From Phyto melanocephala (Eukaryota > Arthropoda > Insecta > Diptera > Rhinophoridae), in contig OW799233.1 of the NCBI GenBank assembly GCA_941918925.1, forward strand, positions 151,334,845 to 151,398,844: DNA of 64,000 nucleotides. The letters are read 5' to 3'. Under the pieces are notes generated by a model. The model saw only the letters and a program-made list of their open reading frames with translations, searched no databases and was not told the DNA's origin. Positions 36,700-47,258 of this stretch are shown in pieces. Made by a program: the position numbers and the translations under genes. Numbering within the stretch: the first letter of the stretch is position 1; each line of letters opens with the position of its first letter.

Positions 36700-37685
36700 C
36701 TAGAAAATCCCGGCGCGCGTTGCTACGCCCCTTAATGAATCGAAATGCATTCTGAATTTAACTGAATATCAAGTGCAAAAACCTAAAAATTATAATTTTT
36801 TTATGGGCGTGGCCCTGCCCACTTTTCTAATCACGAAATTGTAAAGTCATAACCGCTTAATATGTGTGCAAAGTTTCAGAATAATCGGTCCAGTGCAAGT
36901 ACCTCAAAATGATACCTTTTTTTTATGGGCGTGGCACTGCCCACTTTTCTAATAACAAAATTATTTAGTCATGACAGCTCGATATGTGTGCAAAATTTCA
37001 GAAAAATCGGTCCAGTGTAAGTACCTCAAAATGATACCTTTTTTTATGGGCGTGGCACTGTTCACTTTTCTAAATACGAAACTGTATAGTCATGACAACT
37101 CAATATGTGTGCAAAGTTTCAGAAAAATCGGTCTAGTGCAAGTACCCCAAAATGATACCTATTTTTTAATGGGCGTGGCACTGCCCACTTTTCTAATAAC
37201 GAAAGTGTAAAGTCATGACAGCTCAGTATTTTCGCAAAGTTTCAGAAAATTCGGTCCAGTGCAAGTAGCTAAAACTGATAACTAATTTTTTATGGGCGTG
37301 GCCCCGCCCACTTTTTCAATCACGAAATTATAAAGCCATAACAGCTCAATATGTGTGCAAAGTTTCAGAAAAATCGGTCCAGTGCAAGTACCTCAAAATT
37401 AAAACTTTTTTAGGAGCGTGGCCCCGCCCACTTTTCTTATCACGAAATTATTTAGTCATGACAGCTCGATATGTGTGCAAAGTTTCAGAAAAATCGGTCA
37501 AGTGCAAGTAGCTAAAACTGATAACCAATTTTTTATGGGCGTGGCTCCGCCCACTTTTTTTCACCCATAAACACTCTCTGGTATGTGTACAACAACTTAC
37601 CCAAGTTTGAGCCCGATCGGTTTTACAGTTTCGGAGTCTATAGCTAACACACACACACACAGAGTTTCACTTTTATATATATAGA
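36700..37685 (-). mobile_element. Helitron-like element, family D (seven monomers)
   Basis: Plus strand A|CTAGAAAATCCCGGCGCGCG ... tatatatataga|T. Seven monomers of about 121-123 bp carry gggcgtggc...cccac near 36804, 36928, 37049, 37172, 37294, 37413 and 37536, then 'acactctctggtatgtgtac' and a short (CA)n at 37646-37661. The open frames seen here are by-products of the monomer repeats. Confidence 0.75.
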
Positions 37686-37688
37686 TTA

Positions 37689-38438
37689 CTAGCCAAACCC
37701 GGCGCGCGTTGCTACGCCCCTTAATGAATCAAAATGCATTCTGAATTTTTATTGAATATCAAGTGCAGAAACCTAAAAATTATATTTTTTTTATGGGCGT
37801 GGCCCTGCCCACTTTTCTAATCACGAAACTGTATAGTCATAACAGCTCAATATGTGTGCAAAGTTTCAGAAAAATCGGTCCAGTGCAAGTACCTCAAAAT
37901 GATACCTTTTTTAATGGGCGTGGCACTGCCCACTTTTCTAATGACGAAAGTGTAAAGTCATGATAGCTCAGTATGTTTGCAAAGTTTCAGAAAATTCGGT
38001 CCAGTGCAAGTAGCTAAAACTAATAACTAATTTTTTATGGGCGTGGCCCCGCCCACTTTTTTAATCATGAAATTATAAAGTCACGACTGCTTAATATGTG
38101 TGCAAAGTTTCAGAAAAATCGGTCCAGTGCAAGTACCTCAAAATTAAAACTTTTTTAGGGGCGTGGCCCCGCCCTTTTTTCTTATCACGAAATTATTTAG
38201 TCATGACAGCTCGATATGGGTGCAAAGTTTCAGAAAAATCGGTCAAGTGCAAGTAGCTAAAACTGATAACTAATTTTTTATGGGCGTGGCCCCGCCCACT
38301 TTTTTTCACCCATAAACACTCCCTGGTATGTGTACAACAACTTACCAAAGTTTGAGCCCGATCGGTTTTACAGTTTCAGAGTCTATAGCTAACACACACA
38401 CACACACACACACAGAGTTTCACTTTTATATATATAGA
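37689..38438 (-). mobile_element. Helitron-like element, family D (five monomers)
   Basis: Plus strand A|CTAGCCAAACCCGGCGCGCG ... tatatataga|T. Five monomers lie near 37796, 37917, 38040, 38159 and 38282, and (CA)n at 38393-38413. Only the three bases TTA separate it from the preceding copy. Confidence 0.75.
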
Positions 38439-38876
38439 TTATTTTTTTTTAATTCTTTTTTTAATTTTTTTTAATATTATTTTTTTATTTGTTTTTATTT
38501 TATATTTATGTTTTTATTGTTTTTTTTTAATATTTTTTAAATTTTTTTTTTATTTTGTTTAATTGTTTTTTTTTTAAATCCAAAATTTTTTATAAAGTTG
38601 TACTATCTAGATAGGGCTTTTCTTGATTTATTATTTTAAGTTAAAAAAAAAATATTATTAATATAGTATTTTGTTTCAAATATCTTTTTTAACTGAAAAC
38701 AATTACAAAACGGATGTATGAAAACTGTATACTGGCATGAAAATAAGTATTTTAAGGTCATACCAAGGTCATGTAAACTATTATAAAAAAAGTTTATTCG
38801 ATAAGATAAACTTTTTTAGATATTGTGAGTGATCACATTTTTTTATTCATTTGAATTCTTGCTTTATAAAGGGTGG
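38439..38876. other. T-rich core of the interrupted family A copy, then intergenic
   Basis: Bases 38440-38590 are T runs like the family-A core. The rest shows no feature. Confidence 0.4.
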
Positions 38877-38878
38877 TT

Positions 38879-39523
38879 AAATTTTAAGGGTCAATGTTGA
38901 ATGTGAACCACACCTAAACGACAAACGTTTTTTCTGCATTTAATTTAACATTTCTTAATTTCAGACTAACTCAATTTGAGCCATGGAAAGATACACAATT
39001 AGCAATGCGTGGATGTTGTACAAACTTATTATTTAAAAGGCCTGCAAATCAAAATGAATTTCGAGATACATTTTGGCCAACATAATCGTTCAAATTCGTC
39101 CACAATCAGGAGAATTGTGAAAAATAATAAAATTTCAGCATAACAGGGGCCGAATTACGGCATTCGAACGTGATCGAAATTGTAAAATTCTTATTAGAAT
39201 CTCTATACCTAAAGCACAGCGAACTCGATCGTTCGAGTAAAATTTCGATCGTGATCGAATGCCGTAATTCGGCCCCAGGTCTGTTTGCAATTGCTGTTTT
39301 TCGCTATAGTGTGGCAAATAACCAGTCCTCGACCCATCATCGTGCCCATCGTGTCATTGAAAATTGGGACCATCGGATGGAGGTGTGCCTCTGAGGTCGC
39401 GGCGGCCATTTGGCCGATATCTTGTTCCGTACATAATTGAATCATACCAATATTATCAGAATAAAAAGAAATGACAATAAATTCCTAAATAATTTGTGTT
39501 TTATTTAAAATCAACATCTTACC
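38879..39523 (+). mobile_element. Family C element, right end replaced, with a hairpin MITE inside
   Basis: Starts TA|AAGGGTGGTTAAATTTTAAG and keeps 'gccatggaaagatacacaat' and 'gaggtcgcggcggccatttg'. The right TIR is missing: 'aaaatcaacatcttacc' runs on into the gene-like segment 39524-39712. A 128-bp hairpin element is inserted at 39148-39275. Confidence 0.75.
39148..39275. mobile_element. 128-bp hairpin MITE with CAG target duplication
   Basis: About 35-bp inverted ends (outer part gggccgaattacggcattcg) separated by a loop near 39183-39240, flanked by CAG at 39145-39147 and 39276-39278. Other family-C copies read 'aacaggtctg' uninterrupted here, which confirms the insertion. Noncoding. Confidence 0.85.
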
Positions 39524-39712
39524 TTATATAAGCCTCTGGGAGCAACGTTTTTAATAGTTTTCTTTAATCTATTTGAAAGAAGTTTATACTGCCGCTTATA
39601 TTCGTTTTGTAAAACAAAACCCAGATGAATCATACGCTAAGACGCGCAACATATACACAGTTGGATCTCCACTGCTTCTTCCTACATTCAAAGATAGGGC
39701 TTTTACGTTAAA
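39524..39712 (+). pseudogene. Gene-like fragment captured next to family C (copy 1)
   Basis: An open segment of about 48 codons reads 'KEVYTAAYIRFVKQNPDESY' and on to 'RNIYTVGSPLLLPTFKD'. The mirrored copy at 41818-41998 has the same reading with several silent or conservative changes. The family is unknown to me. No start codon or full gene is present. Confidence 0.5.
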
Positions 39713-40492
39713 AAAAAATACTAAAATAATTTAGGGCTTTTTTTGTTATTTTTAGTCGGAACACGTCAATTTTTTTTACCAATGATGTGTTGAAAGATCA
39801 TATTTCAAAATTTACAAAAAACTCGATTTGAGAAAAAAGCCAGTTAGGGCCTTTCTATATTAAGGTATATGATATACTCATTTTTAAATTGTTATTGATA
39901 TTGTTAATTTGATAGTTGAATAGTATTTGCTTTAAAAGAAAACCTATTAAAATTTGTTTCTAATTTACGTAAATACTAAGCACACTTTATGTTTACAAAA
40001 TGTGTTTTTTATTTGTTTTTGTCTTAGATGTTATAAAATTCATTCGTGTATAAAATGTATTTTACATACCACACAGGTTAATGTTATAAAAATACTTTTA
40101 TCATATTTTTTTATTTTTTTACAAACTTTTTCGATTTTAAGTTTAAAACAAACTTACTGTTGGTCAGCTAAAACTTTATCTTCATTCATTCAATGTCATG
40201 TCTGTATTCATAGATGAAGGATGCACACTAAATTTGTAGTAATTGTGTTGCTTTTCTCACTACCAGTAAAAAAAGATTTAATGCAAAAATCTGCATTACA
40301 TTCTTGCTGCCTTATCCATAACGAATTATAAAAGATTACAGAGAGTTTATAAAACTGATTTATGTTTAGGAATTTAATTTTTAAACCACATTTAAGCTGT
40401 TGTAATTTTTATGAATAAGAAGAAGTGCAAAATAGTTAAACAAATTTCTACAAAATTTTGCAATTAGTTTTCAGTAAATTTTTTACTCATAC
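39713..40492. other. AT-rich intergenic sequence
   Basis: No motif found; the 87-codon plus frame at 39954-40217 is cysteine- and phenylalanine-rich by composition only. Confidence 0.35.
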
Positions 40493-41306
40493 AAAAAACA
40501 TGGTTGTGGTAAACATTACATAAGAGCATCATAGTATGATTGAATTGTATGATTGTAAAGTAAGCCATATAGATTGTACTTACCTTATTAAGTATAACTT
40601 TTTATTATAATTTGAAATGACAATAATATTTCTTTGATCTTTTTACTCTTAAATTTATTGAAAAAGATTTTTATTCTGGCTAAAGTTAATTTTTCTTATT
40701 TTTTTTAATTATAAGACTTCCTAAAACATTGTTTAAAATAGATTAGTTTTTAATAATTAAACGATATTTAAAAACTTTTCCGATATTAGCTCAGTGAAAT
40801 GAATTTTAAAACTAGCTACGATTTTATCAGCAGCACACTCTATCGGTATACTCATATGTAATATTAAACTGCTATTTATGTTACAAATTTAATGAAATTG
40901 GAATTAGGGAAGCATAGCAATCATTTCTAATTTTTGTGTTATTATTTCTTGTAAAAGGGCATTTTCTTCATGTTCATATTCCTAAAACATTTTTGTTATG
41001 CATTCTATGTCGATCCTTTGGCTGGCAGTGTAGAAAGCAAAGTTGTAATTTTTGTTTTTTTTCATTTTTCATCATATGCCTATCAAGGTAATATACACCG
41101 AATAATATAACTAACAGCAAAACACAATAACTAGCCATAGAGAAAAGCAAAGATTGTTGATTTCTGCTGTAGGTTATTGCATGATAATTTAATTAAACAC
41201 AATAATGCTAACTATCAATCAATTTATGGCTTAACCCCAATCATACAATTCAATCACAGTATGTTTTCTTAAGATTACGATTACTACAAACATTTTTTTT
41301 GCGTGT
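40493..41306 (-). mobile_element. Diverged family F copy
   Basis: The outer segments match family F ('aacatggttgtggtaaacat' on the left, 'catttttttt' plus gcgtg on the right), and so do internal blocks ('tcatacaattcaatcacagt', 'aaagcaaagattgttgattt'). The middle carries unrelated text that includes 'actagctacgattttatcag', also found in the MITE at 25.8 kb. Confidence 0.6.
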
Positions 41307-41402
41307 GTTGCAAAATTTCCCCAAGACATACTGCATATAGAAAAGCGGTACAACGGAAAATAGTTAGAAGAAATGCTTGCAGATTTCAGTTGCTTAATTA
41401 TA

Positions 41403-41690
41403 AAGGGTAGTTAAACTTTAAGGGTCGATGTTGATTTTAAATAATTGTGGTGGACGAATTTGAACGATTATGTTGATCAAAAGAATTACGAAGTGCACAA
41501 AATGCATTTTGATTTGAACGCCCAATTTTATAAAAAACCTGAATAACTTTAAAGCGTTGCTCATTTGCGTATCTTTCCACGGATCAAACTGAGTAAGTTT
41601 GAGATTGAGAAATGTCAAATGAAATGCAGAAAACAAATTTAAAGACTAGGTGCAGTTAACCTTCAACATTGGCCCTTAAAATTTAACCAC
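41403..41690 (-). mobile_element. Family C MITE, short copy
   Basis: Starts TA|AAGGGTAGTTAAACTTTAAG and ends 'ggcccttaaaatttaaccac'. It keeps only the start-codon end. Its right junction with family H (caaagaaagtgatac) is at the same H position as the 49832 insertion. Confidence 0.75.
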
Positions 41691-41815
41691 AAAGAAAGTG
41701 ATACATATTTTATTATAAAGAGATTATTCCATGTACTTTAAATGTACACAAAATTGGTGGTGGGTATAAAAGATTCGGCACAGCCGAATATAGTGCTCTT
41801 ACTTGTTTTTTTTAA
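41691..41815 (-). repeat. Family H 5' end
   Basis: Minus reading starts acaagtaagagcactatatt, then ttcggctgtgccgaa and 'tttatacccaccaccaattt'. It runs to the junction with the family-C copy. Confidence 0.75.
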
Positions 41816-41817
41816 CA

Positions 41818-41998
41818 TAAATGGCCTATCTTTAAATGTAGGAAAAAGCAGTGGAGATCCAACTGTGAATATGTTGCGCGCTTTAGCGTATGATTCATCT
41901 GGGTTTTGTTTTACAAAACGAATATAAGCGGCAGTATAAACTTCTTTCAAATAGATTAAAGAAAACTATAAAAAACGTTGCTCCCAGAGGCTTATATA
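41818..41998 (-). pseudogene. Gene-like fragment captured next to family C (copy 2)
   Basis: Inverted counterpart of 39524-39712. The open text 'KEVYTAAYIRFVKQNPDESY' to 'VGSPLLFPTFKDRPFMLKK' then runs into family H. Preservation of the frame in both copies suggests true protein-coding origin. Product unknown. Confidence 0.5.
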
Positions 41999-42590
41999 GG
42001 GTAAGATGTTGATTTTAAATAAAACACAAATTATTTAGGAATTTATGGTCATTTCTTTTTTTTCTGATAATATTGGTATGATTCAATTATGTGTGGAACA
42101 AGATATCGGCCAAATGGCCGCCGCGACCTCAGAGGCACACCTCCATACGATGGTCCAAATTTTCAATGACAATGTTGATGTTCAATTGTTGGGCACGATG
42201 ATGAGTCGAGGTTCAGTGTTCTTTTGTCACACTATCGCGAAAAACAGAAATGTTTCCGTTCAACGAACTAAGAAGGCATTCACAGATGATTTCACATTTC
42301 ATGCTGACATATTTTGCTGAAATTTAAATATTTTTCACAACTCTCTCGATTGTGACGAAATTTGAACGATAATGTTGACCAAAAGAATCACGAAGTGCAC
42401 GAAATGCATTTTTATTTGAACGCTCATTTTCACAATAAGCCTGAAACAACCCGTTGCTCGGTAGTGCGTCTTTCCATAGTGTAAATTGAGTTAGTCTGAA
42501 ATTGTGAAATTTTAAATGAAATGTAGAAAATAACTTGACGTTTAGGTGTTGTTCACATTCAACACCGGCCCATTAAATTTAACCAAACTT
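41999..42590 (-). mobile_element. Family C element with left end replaced
   Basis: Right TIR 'ccattaaatttaaccaaact' with TA at 42591-42592. Its left side joins the captured segment at 'taagatgttgattttaaata', the mirror of the join at 39523. Confidence 0.75.
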
Positions 42591-42599
42591 TATAATCGC

Positions 42600-43620
42600 A
42601 ATTTCATCGCTCTACGTCAATGCGTTTAGACACAATTGCATTTTATTCGATGTTGGAAGGACATTGTTTTTTTTTTACCTACTCTTGCATTACGAGCTAT
42701 AACTCTCTTCCTAATATATCGATTTAGACCATTTTCAAAACCCAACAAACCCTGTGTACACGCAAAGAAAAAATATGGTTGTGGTAACCATAATCGAAGA
42801 GCAATATACTATGATTGAATTGTATGATTATGTTTAAAATAATAATGGTTACCAGTTATCATTATTATGTTTAATTAAAGCATCATTCGATAATCATATA
42901 TATGACTACAATTGAAACCGACAATCTTTGCTTTTTTAAGGCAAATTATTGTCTTTTGCTGTAACACACACATAATGATTGTACTTACCAATTTAACTGC
43001 AATTTTCATACCAATATTTTTTTACATTTTCTCGTTTATTTTTAAATTTTCTTTAATTTTTCAAAATTTTTGTTCCTTTTTTTGACATCTCAAACTTTTA
43101 AAATAATAAAAATTTATTCAGCAAGAAGAAGAACAATTGAAATCAAATTATTATTAAAAAAATCATAGCTTGATTATTTTGTAATCATACTGTTGTCTCA
43201 CCTATTATTTAATGATTATTTTTAATTTTTAATGATTTTGAATATAATGTTATTTTTGTCAAATTAATTTTTTTTAATTATACTATTTTTAAATGATAAT
43301 CATTTTGAAATTTTTAGGAAAAGTAAACATTGAATGATACAATTCAAACAAATGCTTGATTATCGTGACAAAATATATAATGAAATGAAACAAAACTAAC
43401 TATTACTTGTTTTCGACAACCAAATATTGTTTTAGAAAAAATAATATGACCGTCGTGATCATGCCGTAACCATGGTTTTTCTTTGCGTGTATAACAAATG
43501 TTCTGGCAAAATTTGAGCCCCTAACTTTTTTGGTTCGATCTCTTTCGAGATTTTAGCAGACGGACATAGCTAGATCGTCCTAAAATAAAACCAGGACTCA
43601 GAAAGATATACTTTATGGGA
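42600..43620 (+). repeat. Family H 3' half interrupted by family F
   Basis: The left part has 'acgtcaatgcgtttagacac' and 'gagctataactctcttccta'. The right part has 'caaaatttgagcccctaact', 'agcagacggacatagctaga' and 'ctttatggga'. Compare 51960-52265, where the same text is uninterrupted. Confidence 0.75.
42759..43489 (-). mobile_element. Family F MITE, copy 3 (731 bp)
   Basis: Ends cacgcaaagaaaaaatatgg and ccatggtttttctttgcgtg, flanked by TA at 42757-42758 and 43490-43491. Orientation is reversed relative to copies 1 and 2. Confidence 0.85.
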
Positions 43621-44126
43621 ATGAAAAAAATATGGGAAAAAGTATCAATTAGAACAGTATTTTAAAAATAAATTAAAATTTCGCTAATTTTCAAAAATGA
43701 TTTGAATTAATTTTTGTAATAATAAGATTGTTTAAAAAATTTAAATCAAATATTAGTTTAATTAAATAATTTTCATAAATAAAATTTTGGATTATATAAT
43801 TAAAGCATTTATTGTATCAGTAATATCAATTATTAAACCGGTTTTTTAAAAGATTGTCAAAATAGAACAAAATATTTTTAATATTTATTTATTCTTAACA
43901 TGTACGTACCTATGTTGTATATATAAATATATATTTTTAAATACATTTCGTTACTTATATAATAATAATTTAGTATAAGAAGTAGCATACATACATACAT
44001 ACTTTACCATATCAAAAGCCGAATATCCAAAAATAATTGGTAGCGTCAACGACCTAGACATAAACGAATATTTACCGGTAAAAAGGCTTGATCAGACATA
44101 GTGAAGAAATTTAACTAACTAAAGCA
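43621..44126. other. AT-rich intergenic sequence
   Basis: No feature recognised apart from a short (CATA)n near 43987. Confidence 0.35.
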
Positions 44127-44427
44127 GCTAGCACACGGCATGTTTTTTTACGTCTGACTTGACAAATTCCACATTGAGAAATACGAACATTTCGAGTGTT
44201 ACCTTAAATACATTACTTGTGTAAAAACATGCGTTGAGACATATGACAAAATTTCAATTAGAGCGCGCTCTATTTTCTTCTGTCAAAACATGTGACATCA
44301 GCCGTTGGCAGAAATATCTGCTGCTGCAAAGCAGTCAGCGTAAAAGTACAATTTTGATAGACATGTAGATTTACATATGTCTCACAAATTTTAAAGTCAG
44401 ATGTAAAAAAAAGCCGTGTATTATAGC
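44127..44427. mobile_element. About 300-bp MITE with terminal inverted repeats
   Basis: The left end gctagcacacggc, 'tttttttacgtctgac' is mirrored by 'gtcagatgtaaaaaaaagcc', gtgtattatagc. The arms match over about 30 bases with a 2-base gap. The interior (near 44263) has 'agagcgcgctc', a palindrome. No coding frame. Target duplication not clear. Confidence 0.7.
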
Positions 44428-44599
44428 CATAACCAATTTAAAGAAGAGGCCTTAGAAATATTTAAGGATACAATGAATATTGGCTTTGAACACAACTACA
44501 ATGAAACTGAAACCATTTATTAAATTTAAAGCAGAACACATTTTAATATGTGTGCACTTACTTCTCCAGAATAAGAAATATATATAAAAATTATCTAGT

Positions 44600-44950
44600 T
44601 TTCCAGTAGGATACTATAACTTCGGACTCCAATTTTCGATGAATTTTTCCATTATTTGTGACCGTATAACGGCAATAACGCGGCAATTGTTTTTCTCCAA
44701 GTGGTCAATTGTTTCCGGATTATCGGCGTAGGTTACCAATTTCACATATGCCCACAGAAAATAGACTAGCGGTGTTAAATTACACGATTTTAAAGGCAAA
44801 AAAAATTTTTACGGTTACCAAGCTTTATTTAATGAATCAATTGAGACACAAGCTGTGTGACATGATGCGCCATCTTGTTAAAAAAGTCATTAATCATTGC
44901 TCAGTGCTCAACATTAAGTACAACGTTCTGACTGGCATCGTTTTTTAAAC
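44600..44950 (-). pseudogene. ITm-superfamily DDE transposase, C-terminal fragment
   Basis: On the minus strand the text reads 'ASQNVVLNVEH', 'AMINDFF' (near 44920-44880), then a deletion to 'HHVTQ'. The open part gives 'CNLTPLVYFLWAYVK', 'YADNPETIDHLEKN', 'IMEKFIENWSPKL'. The third catalytic aspartate is replaced by asparagine (CNLTP instead of CDLTP), and the block with the second aspartate is deleted. Dead copy of the same family as 26.5-26.8 kb. Confidence 0.75.
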
Positions 44951-45194
44951 ATCGTTTAAAATAAACAGTTTTACGGGATGTAGCGGTGTTGCTAATCGTG
45001 CGTGTCAGTCTATTCATGTTGAAATGCCAAGCCAAACCAATCATAAATTTCTTACTCTATACCTTTTATTAATATTAATTTTATCAGATAACGAAAAGCT
45101 ACCAACAGAATATAGTGCAAGAAATATAATATCGCGGTTCCTTTTTCGGTATATTTTTTACATATAAAACTGAAAAAGAGATATGTACGATTCT

Positions 45195-45902
45195 GAATTT
45201 TTAAAAAACAATGACTTTTGATAAAAATAAGTGTAATAACGGAAAATTAAAATGACACGCCCACTTTAACTCCCACCATCCAAAAAACGCTTTATCGGAA
45301 ATTCATAAAATATCTCTATTTCTCTGGAAAAATAGAAGAAATTAAGGACTCAATATTGAATTTATCAGCAGAAACTACTTTGACACGCCTACTTTAACAC
45401 ATACTTCTCACATAATTTACTCTTAATTAAATTTAAAAGGTCATGAAATCGACAGAATTAGATGTTTGATGATAAAATTTTGCAAAGAATTAAGATGACT
45501 CGCCCACTTTAACGCTAACCTTCCATATAGGGTTTTATCTTAAATTCATATTATCTCTAAACAAAAATCTAAAAGAAAGAAATATGTAATGGACTATCTA
45601 ATTTAAGTTCAAACATTAACTCTATAAATTAAAAGTAGGAGTTGCCATGCCCACACAAAGCTATTTTTTTCAACTATCTCTGGGTACCAAATTATACTCT
45701 TCAGTTTTTGCAAAAACACAACATTGTAGTAATGCGGTAGTGCTTGGGGTTTTATTGTAAAAATAAATTTAAGAAAATAAATTAATAGCAAATCGAAGCG
45801 ATTACGATTACGATTAACAAAATAATAAATTTTGTGCTATGAAAGTACACCAAATTGGTAATGGGTATTCGGTACAGCCGAATATAGTGCTCTTGCTTGT
45901 TT
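45195..45902 (-). repeat. Family H, 5' half
   Basis: Contains three 'gacacgcccactttaac'-type motifs (near 45253, 45381, 45491). The end 'accaaattggtaatgggtat' precedes the palindrome ttcggtacagccgaa and 'gtgctcttgcttgt'. Confidence 0.7.
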
Positions 45903-45989
45903 TATGTTGATTTGCATAACATTAATAGCAAATTTCCAAACGCTCTTAATTTTTATTTAAATCTTGTCTTGTAAATATACAATGTACAC

Positions 45990-46020
<31 letters not shown>

Positions 46021-46655
46021 CACATATGTATGTATGTATAGTTGATTTCTATGGGCGTTATGCAAGGCTGACTAAAATCCAAAAAAAAAACTAAATATTA
46101 AAACAATTTGTACGGTAAAATTTTGAGCTGTTACATATTTAATTTCACTTCTATTGTGTGCTGGAGACACAAAGAAAATTTCCATTTCTGCAACATAATC
46201 ATCTTGGAAACCAATATGCAAATTTATATCCAGCTTTCATGACACCTACTCAACGACATAGTGAAAACAAACAAAATAAAAAAGGGTGAAGCAGAAGCAC
46301 ACTTGACTATTTTCATCTACAAACTTCAACAAGAGCTGGGTAAATTTATGATTTTTTTAATGTTTTTGTTTCATAAATTTTAAAAATACATATATTAAAT
46401 AAAACAAAATAATAAAACAAAACAGTGAAAGTCCAAGATATATTTTTACATATGCATGTCGTATAAGGTCAGCACAAGCTGCCTTATGGTTGTCACCAGC
46501 TTCATCAACATATAACAATATCTTTAATATTTTCGATGTTAAAGATTCTCGCGACAGTTTTTTTTTTTTTTTTAATTTCTAAAGTACTAAATTACTGCTA
46601 ATTGTTATTGCTTTTTTATAATAATTAAATACAATTAAAAAAAAAAATATTTTCA
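45903..46655. other. Region downstream of the Osiris gene
   Basis: Holds a (GTAT)n microsatellite at 45994-46040 and no recognised gene. On the minus strand it would contain the 3' end of the Osiris transcript, but I could not place a poly(A) signal. Confidence 0.4.
45994..46040. repeat. (GTAT)n microsatellite
   Basis: Runs of gtatgtatgtatgtatgta in two blocks separated by 'cacat'. Confidence 0.85.
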
Positions 46656-46661
46656 TTAACG

Positions 46662-46712
46662 TAACAATAAATAAATATGTAAATAAATAAAATAGTAAAC
46701 AACAATTTACAG
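46662..46712 (-). promoter_or_regulatory. AU-rich element cluster in the Osiris 3' UTR
   Basis: Starting about 16 bases after the stop codon, the minus strand reads tattttatttatttacatat, ttatttattg, which gives four AUUUA pentamers in two overlapping pairs. Such clusters often shorten mRNA life. Osiris genes are known for brief bursts of expression, so this is a plausible control site, but composition alone could also produce it in AT-rich DNA. Confidence 0.4.
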
Positions 46713-46727
46713 TGAATTATTTTACAC

Positions 46728-47065
46728 TTATTTATGCCATTCTTTATAAACCAATGAAGGTAATTGTGTTGTGGTTAACGGTAACTCTGCTCCTGTAAAT
46801 ATGCTATTGTTACTGCTACGACGTCGCCTCTTATGATGATGTCCCTCAGCTTTTACATACTGTACACTGTGCGATGAATCGTGACCATGGTGTGCAAGTG
46901 ATTTTAAGCCAACCATTGCAGCCATCATAAGGGCAGTCAGTGCAACACCCAGTGCTTTCATGGCCAATGCACCAATACTGCCCAGACCCATGACAGCCAT
47001 TATTTTCGACATCATCAAACCAAGTGCTATAATTATGCTGCCTCCTTTGTCTTTTTTGCGTCCTT
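46728..47065 (-). CDS. Osiris family protein, exon 2 (C-terminal half)
   Basis: Encodes the last 112 residues of the Osiris protein begun at 55834. It starts after the acceptor aaaataagcag with AA, which completes a GAA codon with the G from exon 1. First comes 'GRKKDKGGS', the basic run that precedes the hydrophobic block in this family. Then a roughly 50-residue alanine-, leucine- and methionine-rich stretch (SIIIALGLMM ... MVGLKSLA) forms the membrane segment or segments of the DUF1676 domain. After it come histidine-rich 'HHGHDSSHSVQYV', the dibasic 'HHHKRRRRSS' (a possible furin-type cleavage site) and a C-terminus ending VYKEWHK. The last part recalls the tyrosine motif that closes Osiris proteins, though the usual AQxLAY is not clear. 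The acceptor's pyrimidine tract is only moderate, but phase and domain order fit. Confidence 0.85.
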
Positions 47066-47258
47066 CTGCTTATTTTAGGTATTTCATGAAAATCGGGAAT
47101 AATAAAAAAATTAAACATGAAAAATTATTATGTATATTTATGCAGTTTAAAAAAAATATATATCGCTATGTATGTATGCTACCTGTGTGCGTTATTGTAC
47201 GTAACTTTGAAATGTTGAAACCGTTGCTAGAATTATATCAAATAAAAAGTAAAGAAAA

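Noticed and set aside
36971..37963. Repeated short frames with similar peptides
   Set aside because: They come from the tandem monomers of Helitron-like family D.
41742..42320. Plus-strand frames in family H and C
   Set aside because: Antisense to the captured fragment or inside MITE sequence.
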